64,000 nucleotides of DNA from Ypsolopha sequella (taxonomy: Eukaryota; Arthropoda; Insecta; Lepidoptera; Ypsolophidae): the NCBI GenBank assembly GCA_934047225.1, contig OW203997.1, positions 8,046,417 through 8,110,416 of the forward strand, written 5' to 3'. This document shows positions 1 to 12,564 of this stretch, piece by piece (positions within the stretch are counted from its first letter, which is position 1; each line of letters starts with the position of its first letter). The translations under genes were made by a program, and so were the position numbers. The notes beneath the pieces are model-generated. The model saw only the letters and a list, made by a program, of their open reading frames with translations. It did no database searches and was not told the origin of the DNA.

Positions 1-925
1 CCTAGGTAGTGTTTTAGATCGATTAACTCAGTGCGGCGACCTCAAGCGACCGCTACCTTGGCCGCCTTATTCATTTACCGATGAAAAAAATCTTTTTATG
101 ATCCGGAGACTAGCGGAAGACCGCTAATTAATGTTAGGGAAACTGATCTTGCGTGATGAAACAGTTTAGTATCGGTGTCAGCGTAGACATTTTAGGAAAA
201 TCCATTGCATTATTGTTCTTGCACATACCGGGGAAAACCTGTTGAATGGATTCCAGTAACTTACCAGTTCAGTATTTCTGTTGGTTGATGGAAAATACAG
301 TAACGGTGACATTTTCCCGTTTGATTTTTTTGGAAATTATCACAATGCTGACAAATTTGGCAAGATATTGAAGATTTATCCCGAATAATTTGACCTTCAC
401 CTATTATTTTATGTAAGTAAGACACAGGCACAGGACACAGCAGGTGTGACAAATCAGTCAATGACCGTTCATAGCCGATCGTTGATGATTATCTTAATTA
501 ATTATAGAATGTAACTGCGCGGTAAAATAATGAGTGCTACTTTCAATATTGACTACAATAAAAACAACAGAGTGATAATCAAATCAGCGAGACCACCAAA
601 ACCAGAGTGTAACGTGAAGAGTAAATTATTAAGGCCCTTAATATCGCCAAATAGGTACTTTCTAAAGCCTACTCCTCTTTTATGGCCAAACCAAAAATAT
701 TGAAAAAATGTATTATGGATTATCAACTCTAGGACAACATATGCAACATTTTTCTTTTTCGTACCACCAAAACTTCTATATGAAAAATTGTTTCAACTGA
801 ATGGTGTTTTTTGGCTGGAATTTCCTACTGCTCCTAAGCGGCTTAGGTGATTTAATTCATTTATGCTTTGATAAATAGATAAACTTGATAGCTATAAATA
901 TAACATAGAATTTTTCAATCGAACA
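1..925. other. AT-rich intergenic DNA, no gene seen
   Basis: Only short spurious reading frames. No recognisable repeat family except the fragment that begins at about 926. Confidence 0.6.
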
Positions 926-1102
926 ATGACGCCCATGTGAAAAGTATTATTTTCTCCTATTTTGCCCTTTCAAGTACGCAGCGAGCGTCGTAACAGCCAC
1001 CACGCATTGTGCACTGATTTGAACGTTATTTCAATGTCGTTTCCGTCGATATTCATACAGACAAACATCGAGCTGCTAATTTGGCGACGGTAATCGCCTT
1101 AA
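926..1102 (-). mobile_element. Fragment of TTAAGG element family 4
   Basis: Reverse-strand match to one end of the elements at 44795-45248 and 60922-61396, finishing CGCCTTAA at 1102. The other part is missing. Confidence 0.6.
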
Positions 1103-1424
1103 CGCGAAATGTATAAAAAAATGATTGTTTGAATTTGTGTGGATGTGAACGTTGGAAAGTTGGAACGCTTTTTTTTGTTTTTTGGGTACTTACTTAATTA
1201 TCATTTTCATTCAAAAGTTATTCAACAATTCGCATCAGAAAAATCACGCCGGCTCGACCTAATTAGGTATGTTATACACAGAATAAATAAGTTACATGTG
1301 TGCTTACGTACCTATATGCAACGGTAATTATATATTTTTGGTTTTATTGTAATTTTAGTGAGTTGAACCACCAGTTTCCTAGAGCACGAGCCGCCACTGG
1401 TCGAAACAATTTTATTTTTGAGAC

Positions 1425-1560
1425 ATCCCTAGTGTCAAAATCAAAAAGTACATCCCTAGTGTCTGGGGATGTCCCTAGAGGCTAGGGACGTCCCAAGGTA
1501 CTGCGAACGCTCGCGTGCTTAGTTCCTAGGCAAGGTGTCAATTTTTCCCATCCCTAGGTT
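1425..1560. repeat. Cluster of ATCCCTAG-like motifs
   Basis: About five copies of CATCCCTAG, GTCCCTAG or their complement within 135 bp. Function unknown. Confidence 0.4.
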
Positions 1561-1661
1561 CAAAGTCAACAAAATACCCATACATCACTATGTCAGAACA
1601 GTCCTTCCAACTAAACTACAATGTCAATGAGTCAGTCAGTGAGTGACCGTTATGTAATTAT

Positions 1662-1790
1662 ATATACAAGGTAAATTTGTGAACATCGTCCAAATTCATA
1701 CTCGAGCCTTGGTAAGTGATCAGCATTATGAAATTTCGACTCCCTATAGTGATTCACTCAGGACTGGGAGTCTAAAGTACAGGGAATAAA
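1662..1790 (+). mobile_element. Partial copy of the TATACAAGGT fold-back
   Basis: Shares its start, the ACATCGTCC block and the GGTAAGTGATCAG block with the fuller copy at 10521-10779. Confidence 0.55.
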
Positions 1791-2299
1791 AGAGCTTGTA
1801 TGACTAGATTGATGGATGTGGAAGAGGCAAAAGAGGTATGTCAGGATCGTAAGAGATTGAAATCTGTAGTCTCTGCCTACCCCTCTAGGAGACAGGCGTG
1901 AGTATATGTATGTACGTATTACAATCCTAGCCACGAGTAAGCATATAACAGACTATATTCTTATGTAAAAATTTATTGAAGTTATTCAAATGAAAGTCAT
2001 AGATTATTATATTTTTAGGTAGGTCATACTATTAACCTATCACGAGTTATTAGATTCTATGGTCAAACCACCATAAGTGTTTCCCCGTTTCGGCTAGTCA
2101 TAGTATCGATTGTAGGTGCGGATACAGGGGGGAATATGGGTGTAACTGCCTCCCCCTCCTAAATCACAACCGAAGTACCTACTTATATAGAATAAGTTGA
2201 AGATTAAAAAAAACATAATCACATCAACCACTTGGGCCGTCTTGCCCCACCGTCTCGACAAAGATAGCGATCGCTTTCCAACCAATAAATCAATTTTTA

Positions 2300-2470
2300 A
2301 GAACCATTTAGCAACCAGATTGTGAAAAACCCGCCTTTTTTTAATTAATCGAAACAGAACACTTATATTTAAAATTTTAACAAAACCTTATTACATATGT
2401 ATTGTGTAAAACTGTAAACTGTCATCGCAAAGTCTCCATTGGTTTCTGTAAATAAGAATTTTAAAGCTAT
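2300..2470 (+). repeat. Single arm of an old palindromic repeat
   Basis: Matches the arms of the host repeat at 18105-18216 plus 19385-19500 (AACAAAACCTTATTAC, CCATTGGTTTCTGTAAAT). It lacks the large fold-back found there, so it resembles an empty site. Confidence 0.6.
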
Positions 2471-2752
2471 ACATTTCAAAAATCTAATTTTAAAACTATG
2501 AATCGGAAGCGTATCGAATTCGATTCCGATTTCAGTCGATAGTTTGAGGTAGAGACTATAAAAAAAATTGTTGAAATTAGAAATTTATAACTTAACGACC
2601 GAAATCGGTACGATAGTAATCACTATCATTGTCGACACTGCAGGCCCTGGTTAAAGGCAAGCAAAATCCCCCCCCCCCCCCCTGAGCGACCGCCTGGATC
2701 CGCGCCTGATTGATTGTCGCTAGTTTACAGGTTTTCATAAGTGGCTAGTATT

Positions 2753-3335
2753 CAGGGTCGGATTTAGAGGACTGGAGGCCCTGGGGCAACAAGGGAGTAG
2801 AGGCCCCTAATTTTTTTTCAAATAGGGTAAGGCGCCTCTTTTCAGCTCATCTGAAAATTACTCTACTGATAAAGTTATTTATCTTAAACGGTATGTTTGA
2901 AAATTATGAAAAAGAAATATATTAAGTATTAGTTAAACTACAAAAACAACTTCACTTTAAGAAATTATTTTCGCATTTAAGAAACAGCATGAAAATAAAA
3001 CTGGTTATTTCTTTAAAACCACAAATGGTATTTTGTATGTTTCTTGCACTAAAATACAAGGAAAACATTGCTTAGAAAAATCATTAGGTCGATCCAAGGG
3101 CGTTGGTAAGGTTCAAGTGTTACAATTATTTATTGCGAGATTAATCAAACTTAAAATATATATATGAAAAGTTGTTTTTGGCTGTTTTTTTTTGTTTTGT
3201 TATTTTTTTTATAATTCTGCATATAAATCGGTTTTGGTAAAAGAAAACTACTCGGAAATTTCTGTTGTGGGGGCCCCTCTCTTGTGGAGGCCCAGGGGCT
3301 GCAGCCCCGGTTGCCCTCCCCTAAATCCGGCCCTG
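2753..3335. mobile_element. Non-autonomous hAT element with 8-bp target duplication
   Basis: Ends CAGGGTCGGATTTAG and CTAAATCCGGCCCTG, flanked on both sides by CTAGTATT (2745-2752 and 3336-3343). CAGNG ends with an 8-bp duplication are the hAT signature. There is no transposase inside, and the interior is AT-rich. Confidence 0.85.
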
Positions 3336-3376
3336 CTAGTATTTTACAGTCTTTTCGATGATTACCGTTTACAGTA

Positions 3377-4198
3377 GGGAATGCAATCCCGGTATACCGG
3401 GATCCCGAAATACCGGGATCCCGCATACGTTTTGCGGGATCCTGCTGGACTGGCGGGATTACAGAGGAGCGTGGATCATAACGTGTTACTGGTCCTCTAA
3501 AAAGGCCGTTTTGCATGAATCACATTATGATTCTGTTCTAATGCCGTCTCTTTTTCACGCGTGAAAAAACTCTGACTCTATCCTACTTTCAAATCATTTT
3601 ATGATTCACCCAAGTCGGCCTTTTTAGATCCCCTGGACTGGCTAGCTACTCTAGGTAGCGCCTAGCAACGCGCTAATGTTCGCGGTGGCAACGCAGGGCG
3701 CGGGGAAGAGAATTTCCCTCCCGCGCCCCTTACTTAAATTTTGCCAGTTACAACTTGGAATTATGACGCAACGCAGTGATTTATTCATTGAATATTGATT
3801 GTTTTAGAAAAGTTTTTTGAAAGGTGAGTTGATCGAGAGTGTTCTTATCTTAGCCATGTTTTATCAAAATCGGTTGAGCCGTTTGAAAATTATCAGCATT
3901 TTTATGGGTTGCGTAGGGGGGTTTTTTCTACAAAGAGTATTATTTGTGTCTTATCTTATTTTATGTCAATTTATTGTTTAAAAGTATTAATAAACCATTT
4001 AAAATGTATCAAAAAGCTTGTTTAATTTGGGTTAAAATCAAAACCATGAAAACGAGGACTATTAGGTCGTTATTAAGATTAATTTCAGAGGTCCAAGTCC
4101 TCCCTGCTGGATCCCGCAAATACCTGGATCCAGCAGGACTAACATGTTTCAGTCCTGCAAAGACCTGGATTGAAATTGTCTTACGGGATTGCATTCCC
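3377..4198. mobile_element. TA-flanked element with GGGAATGCAATCCC ends
   Basis: Inverted termini TAGGGAATGCAATCCC (3375-3390) and its complement ending at 4200. Subterminal GGGATCC-rich inverted motifs lie inside both ends. It carries a second fold-back (3489-3636). No coding capacity. Confidence 0.6.
3489..3636. mobile_element. Fold-back with CTAAAAAGGCC ends, nested
   Basis: Terminal inverted sequence around CTAAAAAGGCC and GGCCTTTTTAG. A related copy lies at 49645-49793. Confidence 0.6.
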
Positions 4199-4200
4199 TA

Positions 4201-5745
4201 GTTTGCAATAAGTAAACGAACTTTTGGGCTACAATACTACTGCGGTAGATGAATACAATTTGCAATTTTGATATACATAGGTAGAAGCGCTTCGAACTCA
4301 TTGCAATAATGTTTGTGTTTACATAATTTTGTTGTTGTTGTTGATAAATGGAGGCTCGCCGGAACGTGTTCTTTTATTTCATTGCTTTTTACGAGCAAAT
4401 GTTTCAAATACTGATTTCGCAAGAATTCGTCTGGTGCAAGTCTGCGCGTTGTTACATCATCTTCCACGTCATAGCGATCCATTGACCCGGTGTGTTGTCG
4501 TTTTTACGCGATACATTGCCGTTTGAAACTGAGATTGTTTATGCAAATCAGTTGCGCATGCTCAATGGAAGGCGTGGTTGTGATGTCTTCATAATTTTAC
4601 GACGCATATTCTGGCCGTAGTAAGGCTAACTCAATGAGCTCGTATCGCAGTTTATGGCTGATGGACTATTGTTAGGGATCGATGCCAATTATTTTTGATT
4701 AGATACTTATCTTTGATGTTATAATATTTTTGCTGTTTACATGAAATATTCTTAACGTTACCTGAATTGATGTATTATATTTTGATCTTTTTATTACTTA
4801 TACTTAATACAAAAACTATTTATATTATACAGGTACTTACCTTGATCTATATTGCTAAGTTTTACATCTTAATCAATAATTTATTTTTTATTTTATTAAT
4901 ATAATATACAGGGTGGTAAGATGATAACACTCTTTTTTCGCGATTTCAGCTTTGGTTCCATTGTAAAATTTGTTCATATTGATGGGTAGAACACTCTATT
5001 CGAAGGAAAAGGGTTATCAAATTAACACCCAGTTGAAATCAACAAAAAAGCAGTTTGCACGCGTTGACGGATACAAACGGGACTTCACCCCCCCCCCCAA
5101 ACACCCAGGATTACATACAGACTCGACTTTTCGAATCAACTCGAATGCACTTTTACACAGCATAGAAACTTTTTTTTTTCTCTGTGACAAACCTTGTCAG
5201 ACTACCCCCCCCCAAATCAAATCCTAGATCCACTGTTATATGCACGAGGAAAAACCGTTAATTACTATGTTTTCAATGTTCATGTCTCACGTGTTCTAAA
5301 CTTAAGTATGATAGAAATAAATTTGTTATTGTACCTACTCTATGACAGCACATTCCGTGTGACTAATATTATTCAAAACCAGAAACAAAATATATAAACT
5401 TAGTTAATGAGAATAATAATGCGGTATATAATTAAATCTGTATGTGACGAGCTCTGAGCCGGAAACTGTAGCGACGATAACGCCGTTTCTGTTCCTTAGA
5501 GCAAGGCGTCAAATGCTCACAACGCCCTCGTGATCTTTCACATGAGCATTACTCTAGTGAATCACGTAGTTAGTCTATCCAGTCTGGTTTACTCACTGTA
5601 AACCAGATGTGGTGATGTGGCTCGCCAAGGCATTTGAATTTGCCCGCCAGCACTTCGGTCGGCCGACAAATTACTACAGGAAAACCACTTCACAGCTCAC
5701 ATTAAATAAAAAGCAATATGTTATTTCATTTACAAATAAAGTAAA
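4201..5745. other. No gene; AT-rich with poly-C runs
   Basis: Contains an ATACAGGGTGG-type element start near 4906, poly-C runs near 5090 and 5204, and at 5455-5560 a diverged repeat related to 33050-33165. Nothing else could be assigned. Confidence 0.5.
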
Positions 5746-6169
5746 TTAAGGCGATATGCGAAAAAATAACGGGTGTGTCTTTTCCGTGTATTTCATGAAA
5801 TACACGGAAAATTATAATCAGTTTCTGGTATATGCATTTTGACTATATAATCTAGGGTTTTGAAATTGGAAAACATGTTTGGGTAAATTTTCCTCGATAG
5901 AATTAATTGTTGAAATGAGGTCTTCAAACACGCTTTTTTTCCTCGTTTGACGAATAGGAACCATATACAGAACTCAAACATATTTTATTAGGTGTGTTTT
6001 AACAATATCTAGAGATTTGATATTTGAAATTTTGCTAGCGATTTTAGTTTTTTTAATAAAAATATAAAACCAACTTTTTGTCCTTTTGCTCTGAATCCGC
6101 CCCTCTCGCACTGCGCAATTTTTCGCTTGGAGTGACAGTGACAAAAATAAAATTCGCATAGCCTCTTAA
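5746..6169 (-). mobile_element. TTAAGG fold-back family 3, copy 1 (424 bp)
   Basis: Begins TTAAGGCGATATGCGAA and ends TTCGCATAGCCTCTTAA. The reverse-oriented copy at 53744-54167 has exactly the same length. No transposase; reading frames inside are spurious. Confidence 0.75.
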
Positions 6170-6567
6170 TAGTAGTTTATGCTACAAGGGCCCAAAGGAA
6201 TAAATTACGAGGACGATTTAAAACACAAGCGTAGCGAGTGTTTTAAACGTAACCGAGTAATTTATTGCTTTTACGCCCGTGTATCATACTACGTTTTTCA
6301 ATGCATAGTGTGAGGAAATGAAAACAAATATAATCTTATGAACTTTAAATTATAATTGGCTCAAAAAAACTGTATCCAGAGCTGTTAAACAGTGTAAAAA
6401 AATATAACATCTATGGTACACAGGAAAGTCTGCAGGTTAGCCAACCATTGTAAATAAATTTAAAAAAATAATAATAATAAAGCCCTAGGGCAAAATAATC
6501 GACTTTTTGTTCGGTTTTGATGCATAAAAAGTGGGCCTTTACGAGCACATGCATTGAAAAGTATATT
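6168..6567 (+). mobile_element. Palindromic repeat family A, copy 1
   Basis: Starts ATAGTAGTTTATGCTAC. The first 130 bp fold back on themselves around AAAACACAAGCGTAGCGAG. A second part runs to ATGCATTGAAAA. Four other copies lie at 13507, 30812, 40707 and 53165. Confidence 0.75.
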
Positions 6568-6868
6568 ATGTCTTTTTTGTGTATAAATTACCTTATGTAT
6601 ATGATAGTAGTGGTGACCCGGCGCCGCTGCAATCTAAGAAATTTTGCTCACCTGGAAAATCTATTGGCCAGCCTTACTCTAGTATCTAGTAGATCTCTCT
6701 CGGTGGACAGAAGTCTGTCTGGCCCGCGATATGCAGGGATATGGGTTCGAGTCGAGGTAAATTGTAATGCACAATTAATACTTAAAACCAGCCAAGTGCA
6801 ACTATAAAATTTTATTCTGTTTTTTAGTATTTGTTCTTATAGCGGCAACAGATTTGCAATTTAAATAA

Positions 6869-7169
6869 AACCGGCCAAGTGCGAGTCGGACTCGCGCACG
6901 AAGGGTTCCGTACCATTATCTATAAAAACGCAAAAAAACATGTCTGTTGTAGTCGAGCTCCCTTAAATATTGATTTTATTCCGTTTTTTAGTATTTGTTG
7001 TTATAGTGGCAACAGAAATACATCATCTGTGAAAATTTCAACTGCCACGGTTCATGACATGAGATACAGCTTGGTGACAGACGGAGAGACGGACAGACAG
7101 ACAGATGGACAGCGGAGTCTTAGTAATGGGTCCAGTTGGTTACCCTTTGGGTACGGAACCTTAAAAACT
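6869..7169 (+). repeat. Lepidopteran CGGCCAAGTGCGAG repeat
   Basis: Starts ACCGGCCAAGTGCGAGTC, holds GTTCCGTACCATTATC and a GACGGACAGACAGAC run, ends GGGTACGGAACCTTAAAA. I know this repeat to be common in Lepidoptera; its mechanism of spread is not evident here. Confidence 0.75.
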
Positions 7170-7474
7170 ATACTTATCTTATAGCTTCGTACACAATTAC
7201 CTACTGAAATACTTTGCATTATTTTGTATGCAAAATTGTCAATGTGATAGTGATGATAGTATCTCCGAAGTAAATACACATACTTCTATTGTTAGTGGGG
7301 CACGTGCCAAAACTGCTAAATGAGACCTAGATAGTGGCTACTATTCTCTTACTTATTCATGGACATAAATAACGATACTAGAATATTTATGGTATTGGAG
7401 GTAGTGACACTGACAATGGTTAGTGCATGTTTGATATCAATATGACCTTAAAATTATATTACGCTATCTTTATG

Positions 7475-7693
7475 TTTGTACTAGATACAGGCATTACCAG
7501 ACTCAGTGGATAGCTAAAGACGGAACTTTCAAAATTGCCTTTAGTCGGTATTGAACTATTTACGAACTGTGTCGTCACTTCAAGTGCGAACATATCCTTA
7601 GACAATCAGAATTCGATAGTACGAGTACTCGTATATCTATATTTTTGATGATAGACACCAAGTCCAGATGGCAACTAAAGATACATAATAGGC
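7475..7693 (+). mobile_element. Fold-back related to 62748-62973
   Basis: Shares AAGTGCGAACATATCC, GATGATAGACACC and the end AAAGATACATAATAGG with the copies at 54721 and 62748. The left end is diverged. Confidence 0.55.
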
Positions 7694-8814
7694 CCTGTGG
7701 GCCTGTAAGGTTTGCTGCACCATAAATGTACGAGAAAAAAACAAAAATATTTGAAAAATAAAATATAGTAAAATCCGGCAGTGTGTTGATTTGGGCTGAG
7801 AATGATGATAATAAATGAAAAACAAAAGGCCATACAAAGAAATAAACAGCATTTATTCAATATTCAGTATATTAATTTGTAATGTTTGTAATGCTTTAGG
7901 TACTATTTGGGACCCTTTGTCGTGAACAACATTAGGTAGATCGGTAGATATCTCAAAAAAATAGTAGCTCAAAAGTGTATTCGGGAATAGAGCTCGCTGT
8001 TATTATCGATATTTTACTTCGATAAAAATAAAGTTTCTACCACTTCACGCAAAGGATTACCCCAAATTCCTGGACTTAATTATTTGAAGGAAATCTTCAT
8101 AATTATAAAGGTCAAAGATTCTGATGCGTGATTCCGTCTGAAAATAACCACGTTAGAGTCTTCAAGAAGCCGGAAGGCCTGATTAAAGCATTTAGAGCAC
8201 ATTCCAGAACTACAGACTGTTTTAGACTTGTTTGCTTTTTTCTTTTTTACTTACAAATGCATCGTTTCTAGAGTTGGCATGCAGTGGGAACAAAAATGTA
8301 TTCGTAGACAGACATACAAACGGTATTCAGGATAGCAGAAAGTGCTTTTCTTTAAAGATTTTTTTTGTAGCAGCGCAGATACTAGTAGACTTCTCGATGA
8401 TGATGCCGATCACACAATTTTGTGCCTTAAATTTCAATCTTGCCGGTCGAGCATACACCAGTATTTGTTATATTTGCATACTTACCACTTGGTGGAGTAC
8501 AAAAACAAACTATAATGTAACTGTTAAACTATGAGTAGATATTGTGATCTTACCATAATTGCATTTATTTTTAGAGAATCTTGATCAAGAACTCCCTTTT
8601 TATGACCTTGTCCACTCACAAGTTACTTATATGGTTAGTTTTAATAAATAAGTGGTTTCCTTGAGCTATGTAAGCACTTAACCACTTATAAATATATTTA
8701 CTCTGACCTAACATTTCCCTTGTCGTAAATACAATCTCAGTAGAATTGCTATATCTACAATCCAATATACATAGGTGCCGCAACTTCCTCCATTTTTATT
8801 GCTACCAATTCCAC
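7694..8814. other. No gene seen
   Basis: AT-rich. Reading frames here are short and unrelated to any family I recognise. Confidence 0.5.
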
Positions 8815-9060
8815 GGAATGCAGTTCAGCAAAGTTTCAGCTGCAGCAGAGCGGCCGGCGGCGCGGCGTCACGGCAGAGTGCGCCGTCATTGTTCCGCGTC
8901 TGCAAGGTCAGGAGGCCACGGCTGATGTAATATGCTCGCGTATTGCACCAACTGCGGTCAACGACCTTGCATGCGAGCACGATTCATCGATATGGCGATA
9001 ACGTGCCATGGTACATCACTATTTATCTCCCGCTGCGTGCGTTTTGTTCTGTCGACATAA
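8815..9060. promoter_or_regulatory. GC- and CpG-rich island in AT-rich DNA
   Basis: Holds CGGCCGGCGGCGCGGCGTCA and many CpG dinucleotides, well above the surroundings. It could be a promoter or non-coding first exon, or the remnant of a GC-rich repeat. No reading frame supports coding. Confidence 0.3.
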
Positions 9061-9239
9061 CTGTAGGTTTCAGTTCAGATTACCTATCTTTGATGCAAAC
9101 CAAAATGTTGAACGATTACCTACCAGACTATAGTAGAGGTATAAACTGATCGACAAAACGAGAACGGAAAAATGTGTACATAGTACATATCGTAAGAGTT
9201 GCCTACTCAGATCAAACTACGCTTTTCAGGGTACCGTAC

Positions 9240-9928
9240 CTTAAAATAAAACCGGCCAAGTGCGAGTTGGACTCGCGCACGAAGGGTTCCGTACCATTAT
9301 CTATAATAATACAGATCGCGGCAAAACTTCTAGTCCACTCGGAAGTTGCTGTTCTGAAGAACGGCCCATACATTTTGTTCCTGCTGATGCGAATCGCCCC
9401 GTGTTTAGAGGGGACTAAAAGTTTGGCGCGATCTGTACTCGTTAACTTGTAAAGCCTACTTAGCTGTGATATATACTACAGGTAATACTTTATATTCTCT
9501 GCTACAGGCGTGATTTTTTTCACGTCTCCAAATACAACCGTTTCGCCGGCAGGGGGGGGGGGAAACTTGGCTCTAACAAAAATTAACACTTTTAAGCTTA
9601 ATATTTTGAAAACAGAACCCTGGATTGAAAAATGGTCTTATCACACCCCCAATATTTTAAAATTACCTATCCAACGACACCCCACACTAGGGGATAAACG
9701 AGAAAAAAAAATCATCCCACTCTACGTGTAGGGGAGGTACCCTAAGAAAAATATTTTTTCAAAATTTTACTCTACCACTTTATCGGCGTAATAAATATGT
9801 ATATCTATGCCAAATTACAGCTTTCTAGTACTAATAGTCTCTAAGCTAAGCCGCGGACAGACAGACAGACAGACGGACATGGCGAAACTATAAGGGTTCC
9901 TTGTTATTGACTACGGAACCCTAAAAAC
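9240..9928 (+). repeat. CGGCCAAGTGCGAG repeat with insertion
   Basis: The 5' signature is at 9250-9300 and the GACAGACAGACAGACGGAC run plus CTACGGAACCCTAAAA at 9850-9926. The interior is displaced by a small fold-back (9309-9438) and other sequence, including a 10-nt poly-G run at 9551. Confidence 0.6.
9309..9438. mobile_element. Small fold-back nested in the repeat
   Basis: Inverted ends ACAGATCGCGGCAAAACTT and AAGTTTGGCGCGATCTGT, about 130 bp, no coding capacity. Confidence 0.6.
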
Positions 9929-10197
9929 GATACCCCTATACGAACACTGGTGTTCATTTGTCCATTTGTCTGTCAGACCCCTTTTTTGAGCTCCGTGAGA
10001 GACATTATTTTCTACTACTATATATATAGATACTGCATAAGTCTGTCACGTCCCCATGGTGCTGTTAAAAGATCATGCAGGCTTCTAACTCAAAGTGAAA
10101 AAACGTAATTTACGTAATAAATTTCATACAAATTGGCTCATCATGAAAACGTTATAGGGCAAAATTCCATTCACAAGTAGGTCTAATAGCACACCAT

Positions 10198-10513
10198 CGA
10201 CCCAACAGCCTGGTTCGTCCACTGCTGGACAAAGGCCTTTTCAATATTTCACCACTGTTGGCGGTCCTCCTGTAAGAAATGCCCATACTCACACACGCTG
10301 GGCAGGCGGGCTGGTGAGCGCCGCGCGTATGCGGTGTCGATAACCTCGCAGTAGTGACGCCGCTGCCCGTCACCAGTAATATAAGGTCCCAGCGGGTGGG
10401 CCACCTGGTTGGGCCTATTTGAGAGCTATCCTCTTACTCTCCCCAGAATAACTTTGGGGGGTTTGCAAGTAAGACGGTGGTACCTCCGAAGTCGAGCCCG
10501 GCATCAGCTCTAC
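10198..10513 (-). mobile_element. RTE-tailed short element, copy 1
   Basis: Reverse copy of the family at 16478, 21085, 35077 and 51412. It has a GTCCAGCAGTGGACGAAC tail and a TACCACC...CTTACTTG head. Confidence 0.65.
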
Positions 10514-10520
10514 CACCTAA

Positions 10521-10779
10521 AATAATATACAAGGTGACTTTTAGAACATCGTCCGAACTCTTACTGGAGGCTTGGTAAGTGATCAGTATAATGGATCAAT
10601 AACAATTTTTGTGAAATTCGTAAAATGAAATTTCCTCGTCCAATAGACTCGGGACTGGGAGTGGGAAGTCGAAATGCCTCTTAACGAATTTTTAAAAAAA
10701 TGTTTTTAATCCAGGATACTCATCACTTACCAAGCCTCCAGTATGAATTTGGACAATGTATTGAATGTCACCTTGTATA
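10521..10779. mobile_element. Fold-back with ATACAAGGTGAC ends
   Basis: The left arm has ACTGGAGGCTTGGTAAGTGA, the right arm TCACTTACCAAGCCTCCAGT, ending GTCACCTTGTAT. About 259 bp. Confidence 0.75.
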
Positions 10780-10836
10780 ATGTTACTTACGAAACTGACA
10801 AAAAACAGAAGCCCGAAACTAAACAATAGAGTTAGT

Positions 10837-11300
10837 TAAGAGGACGGCATACCCTAGCAACTTTTTTTATTACCCGTCCAGCACAATAAGTCTAATGGTA
10901 AAGACTTTATTTGCTTTTCATAGAGGTGATTATATGTTGGCTCTTTGGCCTCTTTTTCTTGGACGCGTAATACTAGTGATCACGCAGCGAAACAACAAAT
11001 TGGTGTGTTTTTAGCTAATACTGAAATATTTTGCAGGGAAAAAAATATTGAATTTAGGTGATATACCTTCATATTTCTATTACCTATTTTATGGAAAAAA
11101 AAATCAAGTTGATCTCTTAACCGCGTTCTTGAAGCGAACGTTTGAAAACAAAAAAAAGAGGGTGTAAAACATTTTTTTTTTGACAAAAGTATAAATTATT
11201 AAACCAAATATATTTTGTTCAATACAAGGAGAGTCCGACTTTCTTCAAACGAATCCTAGATAGCCTGGAGTTGGTCATGCTCTAGGCTCAGGTGCTGTCT
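10837..11300 (+). repeat. Unclassified 460-bp repeat, copy 1
   Basis: Closely matches 59263-59790 in the same orientation (CATACCCTAGCAAC, TATGTTGGCTCTTTGGCC, GATCACGCAGCGAAAC). No coding frame and no clear termini. Confidence 0.7.
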
Positions 11301-11385
11301 TAACCCTTTAAAGGACATAAGATTTCGCATGAAATATTGAAGTCATAAATGACTTAATTATAAATTTAAAGTAATAAATAAATAT

Positions 11386-12219
11386 ATGACCTTGAAAAGC
11401 CGAAGTCGTCGCTATGATCAACTTAAAAAAACTACAAAATTTAAAACAGCTCTGGTAGCATATTATGCATACGCCTTCGCTTGGTTTAGCTATGGTATAA
11501 TTTTATGGGCAAATAGCACAGATTTCCCATCACTTTTAATACTGCAGAAAAAAATAATTAGAATCTTGGTAAATATTAAACAGGCCGAGAGCTGCAGACC
11601 TCACTTCCAAAAACATCAGATAAGTACGAGTATATAAGATAAGTGTAAGTACACTTCCTTCAATATATATTTTAGAACTATGTAAATTCGTGCTAAACAA
11701 TACATTCCTTTTTACCTCAAATAACGATATACCCAGAAGATATGCTAGTCGACATAAAAAGAAACTGATCCCACCTTTTTCAAAATTAAGTTTACATTCC
11801 GCAAGTCCATTAAAAATGGCTGTAAAAATTTATAATAAACTACCAAAATCTAGCATCGAGGAAGAATACAACACAAGCTTCCTCAAAAAATTTAAGTCTC
11901 TACTTATTACAAAAAGTTATTATAAACGAATACCTTACAGATAACCTTCCTTCTTAAAACTATCTGACAAAACTAACTACTTCATTTAAATAAACAAATC
12001 TAATACATACCTATATTACATACTTAATATTTAATTATATTGTTATAAATTGCCAACTAATTAAATACTATGAATTTCTTCACCTCACCTACGCCAGATT
12101 GCTGTGCCCAACAGGGTCTACAAATGTTTTAAAGCTACATACTCGTATTTACATACATCTAAGACCATGTACCACCATTTGTGGAATGCAATAAAAATTA
12201 TTGATTGATTGATTGATTT
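11386..12219 (+). pseudogene. 3' end of a Jockey/CR1-like LINE, reverse transcriptase C-terminus, frameshifted
   Basis: The first frame (to about 11610) has YGIILWANSTDFPSLLILQ and IIRILVNIKQAESCRPHF. After a frameshift near 11640 the frame resumes with TLPSIYILELCKFVLNNTF and continues to KMAVKIYNKLPKS, stopping at 11944. This is the typical end of a non-LTR retrotransposon ORF2. The 3' UTR ends in an (ATTG)n tail at about 12198-12217. Dead by frameshift and 5' truncation. Confidence 0.8.
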
Positions 12220-12564
12220 ATCACCAAAATCGGTCGGAGTCGATCATCATCAACAAACCCTAGTTCTCTATTACAATCAAACCAATCGATACCCTAATAT
12301 CAATCACATACATGAATCATACTTAAAGGACTGAATGAAAGGTCGTTTCATTGGGTAGGTATATTGGAGTAAGAGCTGAACTGCTGATGAAACTATTAGA
12401 CCTGTTACAGCATCGACCATTCGCGAGGGTCAATCAGACAGCGTCAAGAATCGATTCGTTTTAGTAGGGGAGCCCCGAAGATATAGGACACATCATAAAT
12501 CATTTCATTTTAATAAAAATAAAAAAAATGCTGAGCATGTTACATTACTTTTTTTGCCCATAGC

